In this document: one piece after another, positions 34,091 to 43,201 of the stretch
Position numbering within the stretch: position 1 is the first letter of the stretch
Layout: the number at the start of each line of letters is the position of its first letter
NCBI GenBank assembly: GCA_963769765.1
Contig: CAVYNA010000003.1
Coordinates: forward strand, 310,001-374,000
DNA from: Bog-756 sp963769765
GTDB lineage: Bacteria > Actinomycetota > Acidimicrobiia > Acidimicrobiales > RAAP-2
Length of the DNA: 64,000 nt
Reading direction: 5' to 3'
Translations under genes and position numbers: made by a program
Notes under the pieces: model-generated
What the model saw: only the letters and a program-made list of their open reading frames with translations
Told to the model about the DNA's origin: nothing
The model's database searches: none

Positions 34091-35515
34091 TCAGCGGCGT
34101 CGGATCCGCGTGCCGTCCGGTCCGTCCTCGACGATCCATCCCCCTGCCTCGAGCTCGGCACGCAACGCGTCGGCGCGTGACCAGTCGCGCGCAGCGCGCG
34201 CCTCGTCGCGGTCGCGCGCCATGCCGCGCGCTCGCGTCGTCCAGGGCGTCGTCGGACGAGCCGTGCAACGCGAGACCGACTGCCGCACAGCAGAGAGCGA
34301 TCGTCGACGCGGCGCACGCGGCGCGCGCGGCATCGCCCGCATCGGCAGCCGCGTTCGCCTCGCGCACGAGGTCGAAGAGGACCACCATCGCCCCGGCCGT
34401 GTCGAGATCGTCGTCCATCCGGGCGCGGAAGCGGGCGACGGCTGTGGCATCGACGGCCTTGGCGTCGCCGGCGCCTCTCGCACCCTTGCGGCCGCCCAGT
34501 GACGGGTCGAACACCGGGCCGTCGCCGAGCAGGTCGGGGAGCGTGAACCTGCGGGCCAGCTCGTCCAGGCGGTCGAGCGCGGCCTCGGCGTCCTCCACCG
34601 TCTCGGGGGTGACCTCGATGGGCGAGCGGTAGTGGGAGCGCAGCACGAGCAGGCGGTAGGCACGGGGGTCACTGCGAACCACCAGGTCGTCGAGGGAGGT
34701 GAAGTTCCCGAGCGACTTCGACATCTTCTCGCCGCCGGCCATCACCCAGCCGTTGTGGACCCAGTGGCGCGCGAACTCGCGTCCGGCCGCCACCGCCTGT
34801 GCCCGCTCGTTCTCGTGGTGGGGAAAGGCGAGGTCCAGTCCACCCCCGTGGAGCTCGAAACCGTCGCCGAGGAGGTCGAGCGACATCACCACGCATTCGG
34901 TGTGCCACCCGGGCCGGCCGGCACCCCAGTGCGACTCCCAGCTCGGCTCACCCGGCTTCGCCTTCTTCCAGAGCGCGAAGTCGAGCGGTGAGCGCTTCCC
35001 CTCACTGCTCTCGACCCGCGCACCGGCGCGCAGCGAGTCGAGCGACTGCTGGGCAAGGAGGCCGTACCCGGGTACGTCGGCGACCGAGAGGTAGACACCG
35101 TCGCTGGTCTCGTATGCGACCCCCGCGCGACGAGATCGGCGACGAGCTCGACCATGCGCTCGACGAACTCCGTCGCGTGCGGTGTCTCGGTGGGACGGAG
35201 CACTCCGAGCGCGTCCATCGCTCGCCACCAGACCTCCTCGTTGGCCGTGGCGACCTCGGAGGTCGACTCGCCCCGTTCGAGCGCGCGCTCGATGATCTTG
35301 TCGTCGATGTCGGTGATGTTGGAGACGTAGGTGACCTCCAGGCCGCAGAAGAGGAGGTAGCGGCGGAGCACATCGAAGACGAGGGAGAACCGTCCGTGCC
35401 CGAGATGGGGTGCGTCGTAGACGGTCGGACCGCAGACGTACATCGAAACGGCCCCAGGGCGCCGCATCCGGAGCGGCCGGACCTCGCGTGACGCAGTGTC
35501 GTGGAGCCTGAGCAC
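34091..35515 (-). CDS. cysS: Cysteinyl-tRNA synthetase (two compensating frameshifts)
   Basis: Class I synthetase charging tRNA-Cys. The start part has MYVCGPTVYDAPHLGHGRF (HIGH-type site) and SNITDIDDKIIERA; the middle has zinc-site blocks GRPGWHTECVVMS and FPHHENERAQA and the GGEKMSKSLGNF loop. The middle segment is in a different frame: one G seems missing in the run at 35120-35124 (plus-strand C run) and one base extra near 34216-34235, so the first and last parts share a frame. An essential gene with two opposite indels strongly suggests base errors. GTG start at 35515 follows TACCGT by seven bases. Confidence 0.88.
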
Positions 35516-35521
35516 GCAGGG

Positions 35522-35528
35522 TACGGTA
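35522..35528. promoter_or_regulatory. Overlapping divergent -10 elements of cysS and valS
   Basis: TACGGT on the plus strand (35522-35527) and TACCGT on the minus strand (35523-35528) share five base pairs. cysS starts seven bases away to the left and valS nine bases to the right, so a single near-symmetric element could melt for both. Confidence 0.5.
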
Positions 35529-35536
35529 ACCCGATC

Positions 35537-38191
35537 ATGCAGGACCGCGAGCACCGAGACGGCAGATCCTCGTCGCATCCGGCCGGCGTCCCCGAGAAGC
35601 CCGCGCTCGAGGGACTCGAAGCGGCGTGGTCCGCCAGGTGGGAGGAGCGCGGCACCTACGCGTTCGACCGCACGGCGACCCGCGGGTCGGTCTTCTCGAT
35701 CGACACCCCGCCGCCCACCGTCTCGGGCTCCCTCCACATCGGCCACGTCTTCTCCTACACGCACACCGATGCGGTGGCCCGCTACCGGCGCATGCGGGGC
35801 AAAGCCGTCTTCTACCCCATGGGCTGGGACGACAATGGCCTCGCGACCGAGCGCAGGGTCCAGAACTACTTCGGTGTCCGCTGCGACCCGGGCCTCAGCT
35901 ACGACCCTGACTTCGTACCGCCGGAGAAGCCGGGCAAGGAGCCCGTCTCCGTCTCGCGCCCCAACTTCGTCGCGCTCTGCCACCAGCTGACCGTCGAGGA
36001 CGAACAGGTCTTCGAGCACCTCTGGAGGTCGTTGGGACTCTCGGTCGACTGGTCGCACACCTACTCCACCATCTCCGAGCGGGCCCAACGCGCCTCGCAG
36101 CGCGGCTTCCTCCGCCTCGCCCGACGCGGCGAGCTCGTCCAGCACACCGCCCCGACGCTCTGGGACGTCGACTTCCGCACCGCGGTCTCCCAGGCCGAGC
36201 TCGAGGACCGCGAACGTCCCGGTGCATACCACCGCCTCCGCTTCTCCCGGCGTGACGGCCAGGGCGGGATCGACATCGAGACCACCCGACCGGAGCTGCT
36301 CCCCGCCTGCGTGGCCCTCGTGGCCCATCCGGACGACGAGCGATACCGACCCCTCGTCGGCACGGAGGTCACGACGCCGCTCTTCGGCGTCGCGGTGCCG
36401 GTGCTCGCCCACGAGCTCGCCGATCCCGAGAAGGGGACGGGGATCGCGATGATCTGCACCTTCGGCGACACGACCGACGTCGTGTGGTGGCGCGAGCTCG
36501 GCCTTCCGACCCGGACGGTCGTCGGACGCGACGGCCGTCTCCTCCCGGTGCGCTGGGGCGACCCGGGGTGGGAGTCGGTCGACCCCGAGGCGGCGACCTC
36601 CGCATACGACGAGCTCGCCGGTCGGACCGTCGCCCAGGCTCAAAAGCGGATCGTCGAACAACTGGGCGCGGCCGGCGCGCTGATCGGTGAGCCGCGTGCC
36701 ATCACCCATCCGGTCAAGTTCTACGAGAAGGGCGAGCGGCCCCTCGAGATCGTCTCCTCGCGCCAGTGGTTCGTGCGCACCCTGCCGTTGCGCGACCGCC
36801 TGGTCGCCCGCGGCGACGAGCTCACCTGGCACCCCCCGTACATGGCCCACCGCTACCGGGCGTGGGTCGAGGGGCTCAACGCAGACTGGAACATCAGCCG
36901 GCAGCGGTTCTTCGGTGTCCCCTTTCCCGTCTGGTACCCGGTCGACGCTGCGGGCGAGGCCGACTTCGACGCACCGATCCTCGCCGACGAGGACCACCTC
37001 CCGGTCGACCCGTCGACCGACGTCCCGGCCGGCTACCGGTCGGAGCAACGGGGCGAGCCGGGCGGGTTCATCGGCGAGCCCGACATCATGGACACCTGGG
37101 CCACGTCCTCGCTCACCCCGCAGATCGCCGGCGGCTGGGAGGACGACCCCGACCTCTTCGCCCGGGTCTTCCCGATGGACCTGCGCCCGCAGGCCCACGA
37201 CATCATCCGGACCTGGCTGTTCGCGACCATCGTCCGCTCCGAGCTCGAGCACGACTCGCTCCCCTGGTCGGACACAGCCATCTCCGGTTGGGTCCTCGAC
37301 CCCGACCGCAAGAAGATGTCGAAGTCGCAGGGGAACGTGGTGACCCCGCTTCCGCTCCTCGAGCGGCACGGCGCGGACGCGGTCCGCTATTGGGCGGCGT
37401 CCGGTCGACCCGGCACCGACACGGCGGTCGACGAGGGCCAGATGAAGGTCGGGCGGCGGCTCGCGATCAAGGTCCTCAATGCGTCCCGGTTCGCGCTCGG
37501 TCGCCTCGCCGGTGACGGCACGATCCCGCAGGACGCGGACCCGGCCGCGGTCAGCGCCCCGATCGACCGGGCCATGCTCGCCCGACTCTCGGCGGTGGTC
37601 GACGAGGCCACGGCCGCGTTCGAGGGCTACGACTACGCACGCGCGCTCGAACGCACCGAGGCCTTCTTCTGGTCGTTCTGCGACGACTACCTCGAGCTGG
37701 TCAAGACGCGCGCGTACGGCGACCCGGCCCTTCCCGGTCCGGCGTCCGCCCGGGCGGCGCTCGCACTCGCCCTCTCCGTCGTCCTGCGCCTGCTCGCCCC
37801 GATCCTGCCCTTCGTGACCGAGGAGGTCTGGTCGTGGTGGCAGTCGGGCTCGATCCACACCTCGCCGTGGCCGACCGCGGCCGAGCTCGAAGCCGCGGCC
37901 CCACGCGGTCCCGATGCCGAGCTGGTCCTCGAGGTGACCGCCGCCGTGCTCGGCGAGGTCCGGCGCGCGAAGACCACCGCCAAGCGCTCCATGCGCTCCG
38001 AGGTCGCGACGCTCACCGTCGCCGACGCCGCGCCGCGGATCGAGGCCTTGCTGTCGGCCGCCGAGGACCTCCGCAGCGCGGGTGGGGTCCGCTCGCTCAC
38101 GACCCAGATCGGCGACGGACCGGTCGTCGAAGTGGTCCTCGCCGAGGACCACGACGGCGACGGCGACGGCGACGGCCGTCAGGCCAGATAG
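35537..38191 (+). CDS. valS: Valyl-tRNA synthetase
   Basis: Class I synthetase of 884 residues. LHIGHVFSYTHTD (HIGH) is near residue 67, the editing domain follows (DIETTRPELLPACVALVAHP), and RKKMSKSQGN is near residue 593, then the anticodon-binding domain. The C-terminus ends in DGDGDGDG from four GACGGC units and seems to lack the long coiled-coil arm. ATG at 35537 is favoured over an in-frame start at 35501, which would overlap cysS. Its 3' end overlaps livF on the other strand by 13 bases. Confidence 0.93.
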   Translation: MQDREHRDGRSSSHPAGVPEKPALEGLEAAWSARWEERGTYAFDRTATRGSVFSIDTPPPTVSGSLHIGHVFSYTHTDAVARYRRMRGKAVFYPMGWDDNGLATERRVQNYFGVRCDPGLSYDPDFVPPEKPGKEPVSVSRPNFVALCHQLTVEDEQVFEHLWRSLGLSVDWSHTYSTISERAQRASQRGFLRLARRGELVQHTAPTLWDVDFRTAVSQAELEDRERPGAYHRLRFSRRDGQGGIDIETTRPELLPACVALVAHPDDERYRPLVGTEVTTPLFGVAVPVLAHELADPEKGTGIAMICTFGDTTDVVWWRELGLPTRTVVGRDGRLLPVRWGDPGWESVDPEAATSAYDELAGRTVAQAQKRIVEQLGAAGALIGEPRAITHPVKFYEKGERPLEIVSSRQWFVRTLPLRDRLVARGDELTWHPPYMAHRYRAWVEGLNADWNISRQRFFGVPFPVWYPVDAAGEADFDAPILADEDHLPVDPSTDVPAGYRSEQRGEPGGFIGEPDIMDTWATSSLTPQIAGGWEDDPDLFARVFPMDLRPQAHDIIRTWLFATIVRSELEHDSLPWSDTAISGWVLDPDRKKMSKSQGNVVTPLPLLERHGADAVRYWAASGRPGTDTAVDEGQMKVGRRLAIKVLNASRFALGRLAGDGTIPQDADPAAVSAPIDRAMLARLSAVVDEATAAFEGYDYARALERTEAFFWSFCDDYLELVKTRAYGDPALPGPASARAALALALSVVLRLLAPILPFVTEEVWSWWQSGSIHTSPWPTAAELEAAAPRGPDAELVLEVTAAVLGEVRRAKTTAKRSMRSEVATLTVADAAPRIEALLSAAEDLRSAGGVRSLTTQIGDGPVVEVVLAEDHDGDGDGDGRQAR

Positions 38192-38931
38192 CTGCTGAGC
38201 GCGGCCTCGGCCATCTCCTCGGGCAGACCTTCCGCCTGGATGTGGCCGTGCACCATGATGGCGGCCCGGTCGGCCACCGACAGCGCCGTCGTCACGAACT
38301 GCTCGACGAGCAGCACCGTCATCCCCTGACGGGCGAACTCCCCGACCAGCTCGTAGAGCTCGGAGACCACGAGCGGGGCGAGGCCCATCGAGAGCTCGTC
38401 CAAGAGGAGCACCTTCGGGTCGGTCACGAGCGCGCGCGAGATCGCGAGCATCTGCTGCTCGCCGCCCGAGAGGGTCCCCGCCATCTGGCGACGTCGCTCC
38501 TTCAGACGTGGGAACGCGGCGAAGGTCTGCTCCTCGACCTGCTTGGCGGTGATGCCCCCTCGATAGGTCCAGATCCGCAGGTTCTCGCGGACCGTGAGGT
38601 TGGGGAAGATCCCCCGACCCTCGGGAACCGCGCAGAGGCCCGTGTGCACGAGCTTCTCGGTCGGCGTCTTGCCGACCGGCCGGTCACCGATGCGGACCTC
38701 ACCGTCGGTCGCCCGCATGCGACCGCTGACGACCTTGAGCAGCGTCGACTTGCCCGCACCGTTGGGGCCAAGGAGCGCGAAGACGCTGCCGGGTGGGACC
38801 ACGAGGTCGACGCCGTGGAGCACCTCGATCCGGCCGTAGGACGCGCGCACCCCCTCGACGGTGATCCCCGGCGGAGGCGCCGTCGTCGTCACCGCCGCCT
38901 TCCCACCGGCGACGGTGGCCTGCTCGTTCAC
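38179..38931 (-). CDS. livF: Branched-chain amino acid ABC transporter ATPase LivF
   Basis: ABC ATPase of 250 residues: Walker A LLGPNGAGKSTLLKVVSG, signature LSGGEQQMLAISRAL, Walker B VLLLDELSMGLAP, where ELSMGLAP is typical of LivF. Its GTG start overlaps the livG stop as GTGA. It completes a livK-livHM-livG-livF unit. Confidence 0.92.
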   Translation of the reverse strand: MNEQATVAGGKAAVTTTAPPPGITVEGVRASYGRIEVLHGVDLVVPPGSVFALLGPNGAGKSTLLKVVSGRMRATDGEVRIGDRPVGKTPTEKLVHTGLCAVPEGRGIFPNLTVRENLRIWTYRGGITAKQVEEQTFAAFPRLKERRRQMAGTLSGGEQQMLAISRALVTDPKVLLLDELSMGLAPLVVSELYELVGEFARQGMTVLLVEQFVTTALSVADRAAIMVHGHIQAEGLPEEMAEAALSSYLA

Positions 38932-39812
38932 GCTTCCGCCTCCTCGTCGAGGCCGACGCGCTCGGCCAGGCCGGGCAGCGCTCCGAGGTAGGCGGCCTGG
39001 ACCGCGGGGTCGGCGCGGATCTCGTCTGGGCTGCCCGACGCGATGATCTCCCCGAAGTCGAGCACGTAGATGAAGTCGCAGATGCGCATCACGAGCTCCA
39101 TGTCGTGCTCGACGAGGAGGACGGCCATCCCGCCGTCGGCCAACTTCGAGAGCAGTTCGCCGAGTGCCTGAGACTCGCCCTCGTCGAGCCCGGAGCCCGG
39201 CTCGTCGAGGAGGAGCAGCTTCGGTCCGATTGCGAGCGCGCGGGCGAGCTCGACCATCCGGGCGAGGCCGGTCGACATCGCGCTGGCCTGCTGGTGGCCG
39301 CACCCGCCGAGCCCGACCCCTTCGAGCAGGCGGTCGGACGTGGCCACGGCGATCGAACCTGGGCCCGAGGGCTCCGCGGCGTCCGCCGGTGCGGATCCCG
39401 TCCGTCCGTTCGCCCGACGGAACGGGACCGCCCGCTTCAGATGGCGCCACTCCCACCACTTGACGGCCGATTCGAGACCGACCTGGACGTTCTCGCCCGC
39501 GGTGAGGGTGCCGAAGAGCTCGAGCCGCTGGAAGGTCCGGGCCAGGCCCAGCCGTGCCCGGCGATGCGGCTTCATGGTCGTGATCTCGGTGTCGAAGAGC
39601 TGCACCGAACCACGTTCGGGCACCTGGAGGCCGCTGATGACGTTGAAGAGGGTCGTCTTGCCCGCGCCGTTCGGTCCGATGAGGCCGGTGACCATCCCGG
39701 TGTCGACGGTCAGGCTCACGTCACGGAGCGCGGCGATGCCTCCGAAGTGGACCGCGACCTCCGAGACGGTGAGGGCCGCCTCGGTCGGTGCCTCGACGTC
39801 AACCTGCGGCAC
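38928..39812 (-). CDS. livG: Branched-chain amino acid ABC transporter ATPase LivG
   Basis: ABC ATPase, 294 residues: IGPNGAGKTTLFNVISG, LGLARTFQRLELFGTLT, LLLLDEPGSGLDEGES. The C-terminal FGEIIASGSPDEIRADPAV and AYLG are typical of LivG. The signature region reads MSTGLARMVELARAL, with Thr for Ser-Gly-Gly variants. An insertion of about 35 residues precedes it. GTG start overlaps the permease gene by 14 bases. Confidence 0.9.
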   Translation of the reverse strand: MPQVDVEAPTEAALTVSEVAVHFGGIAALRDVSLTVDTGMVTGLIGPNGAGKTTLFNVISGLQVPERGSVQLFDTEITTMKPHRRARLGLARTFQRLELFGTLTAGENVQVGLESAVKWWEWRHLKRAVPFRRANGRTGSAPADAAEPSGPGSIAVATSDRLLEGVGLGGCGHQQASAMSTGLARMVELARALAIGPKLLLLDEPGSGLDEGESQALGELLSKLADGGMAVLLVEHDMELVMRICDFIYVLDFGEIIASGSPDEIRADPAVQAAYLGALPGLAERVGLDEEAEA

Positions 39813-41736
39813 GTGTCTCCCCCCCGACGACCGCGCCCTGCAGCCGGGCCGGAGGGACGCTCACCGTGCCGGTGGCGTGGCGCCTCGCCCAGGGAAGGGG
39901 GATCTGGAAGGCCTCGATGCCGAGGAGCCCGCCGGCGGCCCGCCCGATCAGGATGATCCCGACGCCCGCGAAGATCCCGAGTCCGTTGGGCCAGAGCTGG
40001 TTGAGCACCACATAGGTGACCGCGGCGAGAAACGCGCCGGTGACCGTCCGGATGCTCCAGATGGTCACGAACAGGACGAAGATGATGCCGGCGAAGAAGT
40101 CGAAGTCCGATGTCCCGACCGTCTGCTGGACCGTTCCGTAGAGAGCGCCCGCGAGGCCGGCCATGCCCGCGGCGATTGCGAAGACCGCAACCTTGGTGAA
40201 CCCGATGTTGAGGCCGACGGTCGCGTACGCGGCCGGCGAGTCGTTGACCGCGACGAGACGCCGCCCGAAGAGGCTGCGACGGATCGCGAGCACCAGCCAG
40301 GCGCTCAGCACGAAGAAGACGGCGACCATCAAGAACTCAGCGGCGTCGCCCCCGAAGGAGAGGCCGGGGAGCACGATGCGGCCCACGGTGACCCCGCCGC
40401 TCCCGTAGATGTGCGTGTCGGTGAAGAAGCCGTTGGCCACCGCGTCGGCGAAGGCGAACGTGGCCAGGGCGAGGTAGAGGTCGCGGAGCCGGATCGTCGG
40501 CAGGGCGATGAGCGCGCCGACCGCCGCACACACCCCCGTCGCCGCCAGGAGCCCGAGCAGCGAGCCGCCGCCGGCCACCTTGCCCATCACGAACGCCCCG
40601 ATCCCCATGAAGGAGAACTGGCAGAGCGAGACCTGGCCCGAGTAGCCGGTGACGAGCACCAGGGAGAGTCCGACGATGGCGAGCGTCATGATCACGCCGC
40701 CGAGGGTCAGCACCGTCGTGCCGCGGAAGGCCGTGTTGTCGAAGACGACGGCGGCGACGACCGCCAGGGTGAAGAATGCGACGCCGGCGGCGAGCGACTC
40801 CCAACCGCTCGCGACGCGGGGGACCCGTGCCGTGGTGAGCCGACCGACCGCGGCCAGGCGGACGGAGGGGACGGTGACCAGCGCGATGAAGAGGAAGATC
40901 ATCGGCAGGGCCTTCAAGACGTCGGGCTCGAGGCTCTGGGGCAGGTGGGGCAGGACGTAGACGACCGCGTAGTTCTCGAGAAGACCGATGCCGACCGCGG
41001 CGGCGAAGGTGATCGGGATGCTCTTGAGGCGGCCCACGATGGCAGCCGCGTACCCGCTCACCACGAGCAGCGTCATCGCCGGGATGTTGAGGCCGGTGGT
41101 CTGGGTCGGTGCGAGCAGCACCCCGGCGAGGGCCGCCATCATGAACCCGAGCACCCACCCGTACTGGCTCATCCGGTTCGGCGAGACACCGGACATCGCA
41201 AGCAGGCCGGGGTCGTCGACGACCGCCCGGAGGCCGTACCCCGTCCGGGTCGAGTAGAAGAGGAAGCGCAGCGCCGCCGCGACCGCCAGCGCGACGCCGA
41301 TGATCAGCACCTGCTGGTACTGGATGTTGATGCCCACCATCCGGAACTGGCCGCCGACCAGGTTGTTCACCGACCGTTCGGTGGTCGGGTTCCAGATGAT
41401 GGTGGCGAGCCCGGTCAAGATGACCATCAGCCCGAGCGTCACCATCACCGGTCGCTCGGCCGACGCGCCGTGCAGCCGCCGCATGAGCACCCGCTCGACC
41501 AGGGCACCCGAGAGCGCCGCCCCCACCACGAGGACGATCACCAGCGCGGCGAGCTCCGGCATGTGGTGAACCACGGTGAGCTCCCAGTAGCAGAACGCCG
41601 CGATCATCCCGACCGCGCCCTGGGCGAAGTTGAAGACGCCCGACGTGGTGTAGGTGACCACCAACCCGGTGGCCGCGATCGCGTAGCCGGCCCCCAGCAT
41701 GACGCCGAAGACGGTGTACTGGAGAAAGTTGGTCAC
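39799..41736 (-). CDS. Fused branched-chain amino acid permease (LivH-LivM)
   Basis: 645-residue membrane protein joining two permease subunits that are usually separate. The N-terminal half is LivH-like (VVTYTTSGVFNFAQGAVGM, GLRAVVDDPGLLAMSGV) and the C-terminal half LivM-like (GYSGQVSLCQFSFMGIGAFVMG, FGRRLVAVNDSPAAYATVG). About 15-17 membrane helices. The single chain would pair with LivG and LivF ATPases encoded just downstream. GTG start at 41736. Confidence 0.9.
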   Translation of the reverse strand: MTNFLQYTVFGVMLGAGYAIAATGLVVTYTTSGVFNFAQGAVGMIAAFCYWELTVVHHMPELAALVIVLVVGAALSGALVERVLMRRLHGASAERPVMVTLGLMVILTGLATIIWNPTTERSVNNLVGGQFRMVGINIQYQQVLIIGVALAVAAALRFLFYSTRTGYGLRAVVDDPGLLAMSGVSPNRMSQYGWVLGFMMAALAGVLLAPTQTTGLNIPAMTLLVVSGYAAAIVGRLKSIPITFAAAVGIGLLENYAVVYVLPHLPQSLEPDVLKALPMIFLFIALVTVPSVRLAAVGRLTTARVPRVASGWESLAAGVAFFTLAVVAAVVFDNTAFRGTTVLTLGGVIMTLAIVGLSLVLVTGYSGQVSLCQFSFMGIGAFVMGKVAGGGSLLGLLAATGVCAAVGALIALPTIRLRDLYLALATFAFADAVANGFFTDTHIYGSGGVTVGRIVLPGLSFGGDAAEFLMVAVFFVLSAWLVLAIRRSLFGRRLVAVNDSPAAYATVGLNIGFTKVAVFAIAAGMAGLAGALYGTVQQTVGTSDFDFFAGIIFVLFVTIWSIRTVTGAFLAAVTYVVLNQLWPNGLGIFAGVGIILIGRAAGGLLGIEAFQIPLPWARRHATGTVSVPPARLQGAVVGGETRAAG

Positions 41737-41790
41737 CGCTCCGTCCTCATCCCCCCTGCCACGAGCTGGTTCCTGGTCCCTCCGGTCCGG

Positions 41791-43089
41791 TCAGGCCCCG
41801 GGCGGTGCCACGTACTGGTAGTCGCAACGGTACCCGTTGGTGCTGGACGAGATCGGTGGGTCGTCGAGCCGCGTGAAGGCGCCGTTGACCACCTTTCCGA
41901 TCAGGTAGCAGTTGCTCAGCGTCTTCGCCACCGGGTTGGCGGGGGCGATGATGTGGTTGCCGTCGAAGGTGGTGATCTTGTTGAGCGCCTGCATCAGCGA
42001 ACCTCTCGACGGATTCGTCCCGGCGTTGGCGAGTCCCTGCGAGAAGAGCTCGGCGGAGAGCCAGCCGTACAGGGTGAAGAGGTCGGGTTGGAAGCCAGGC
42101 GACTGGACCTGGATCCAGTGGAGGAACGTGGACACCGCAGGCACCGACTGCGCATCCTCTCCGAGGTACAGCGACTGGTTCTGGTCGAGGTAGTCGCCGT
42201 TGACCGCTGACGGTCCACCTGACGACGCGACGAGCGTCTGCGAGTACGTGGCCGCCCCGAGCACCACGACCGGGTGATAGTTCTGGAGTTGGAGGTCCTT
42301 CAGCACCGAGGACGCGTAGAGCGCGGGCATCTGGTCGATGAAGAGCATCTTGACCCCGGCGTTCTTCATCTGGATGACGTTCTGGGTGAAGTCGGTCTGG
42401 CTCACGTCGAACTGCTGGTCGTAGAGGACCTTGTAGCCGACCTTCTCCATCACGTACTTCTCACCGTTCCAGTCCGTGACCGAGGACGGCTGGTTGGCGA
42501 CCAGGGTCCCGACCGCATTGACGTCGTTGGGGTACTTGGACTTGAAGTACTGGAGCGAACCCTCCTGCCAGCCGCCGGCGGCCGGCGCCGGGCTGTACAC
42601 GTTGGGCAGCTTCATGGTGGCGAGGTCGAGGGTGACCGACACGTCGGGGACCCCGGGGTTCTGGGCGAGCACCTGCCCACCGAAGTTGTCCTGGAGGGAG
42701 AAGTTGCCGACGAGCGCGAAGTCGCTCTGGATCGCACTGGCCGTGAGCTGCTTGTTGAGGGTCCCCTGGTACTGGTCGTCGCCGGAGTCGACGATGATCT
42801 TTCGACCGTTGATGCCACCGGTCGAGTTCACCGAGGCGAAGTAGGCCTCGGCGCCGATCGGCGCACCCTTGAAGATCTGGAGCCACGAGACGTTTCCGAC
42901 GTGGATCGCGGTCGCCGTCACCCCGGTGTGATCGCTCATCGCGCTGGCCGGGATCTGCGAACCGCCGGAGCTCGACGTGGTCGTCGTGGTCGACGCCGAG
43001 TTGGTGGAACTGCAGGCGACGGTGGTGATCGCAACAAGCGCGACGATGGCCAGCGCGCCGATGCGTGTCCTCGCGGATGATGAACCCAA
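41791..43089 (-). CDS. Branched-chain amino acid ABC transporter substrate-binding lipoprotein
   Basis: 432-residue periplasmic-type binding protein of the LivK/peripla_BP_6 fold. The signal peptide ends in TTVACSS, a lipobox, so the mature protein should be lipid-anchored. A Ser/Thr-rich linker follows, then GVTATAIHVGNVSWLQIF and AEAYFASVNSTGGINGRKI. The TTG start at 43089 has GGGGGAG three bases upstream; no ATG is suitable. First gene of the liv operon; TAGAGT at 43164-43169 (minus strand) may be its -10. The true ligand could be another hydrophobic amino acid or amide. Confidence 0.88.
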   Translation of the reverse strand: MGSSSARTRIGALAIVALVAITTVACSSTNSASTTTTTSSSGGSQIPASAMSDHTGVTATAIHVGNVSWLQIFKGAPIGAEAYFASVNSTGGINGRKIIVDSGDDQYQGTLNKQLTASAIQSDFALVGNFSLQDNFGGQVLAQNPGVPDVSVTLDLATMKLPNVYSPAPAAGGWQEGSLQYFKSKYPNDVNAVGTLVANQPSSVTDWNGEKYVMEKVGYKVLYDQQFDVSQTDFTQNVIQMKNAGVKMLFIDQMPALYASSVLKDLQLQNYHPVVVLGAATYSQTLVASSGGPSAVNGDYLDQNQSLYLGEDAQSVPAVSTFLHWIQVQSPGFQPDLFTLYGWLSAELFSQGLANAGTNPSRGSLMQALNKITTFDGNHIIAPANPVAKTLSNCYLIGKVVNGAFTRLDDPPISSSTNGYRCDYQYVAPPGA

Positions 43090-43201
43090 TGCTCCCCCTA
43101 GGTCGGTCGGTGGTGCGGTGCAGGGCGTCCCCGTGGCGGCCCTGGGGCCGACAGGAATATGTGACTCTACGTCAGAAACCGGCGGCTGTGTCCAGCAAGG
43201 T

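Noticed and set aside
35500..38152. Minus-strand open frame of over 800 codons opposite valS
   Set aside because: Shadow frame caused by high GC; valS on the plus strand is certain and the antisense product is low-complexity Arg/Gly/Asp sequence that merely runs into cysS.
39340..42210. 956-codon plus-strand frame opposite the liv genes
   Set aside because: Highly charged Asp/Arg/Gly/His-rich translation with no domain; antisense to clear ABC transporter genes.
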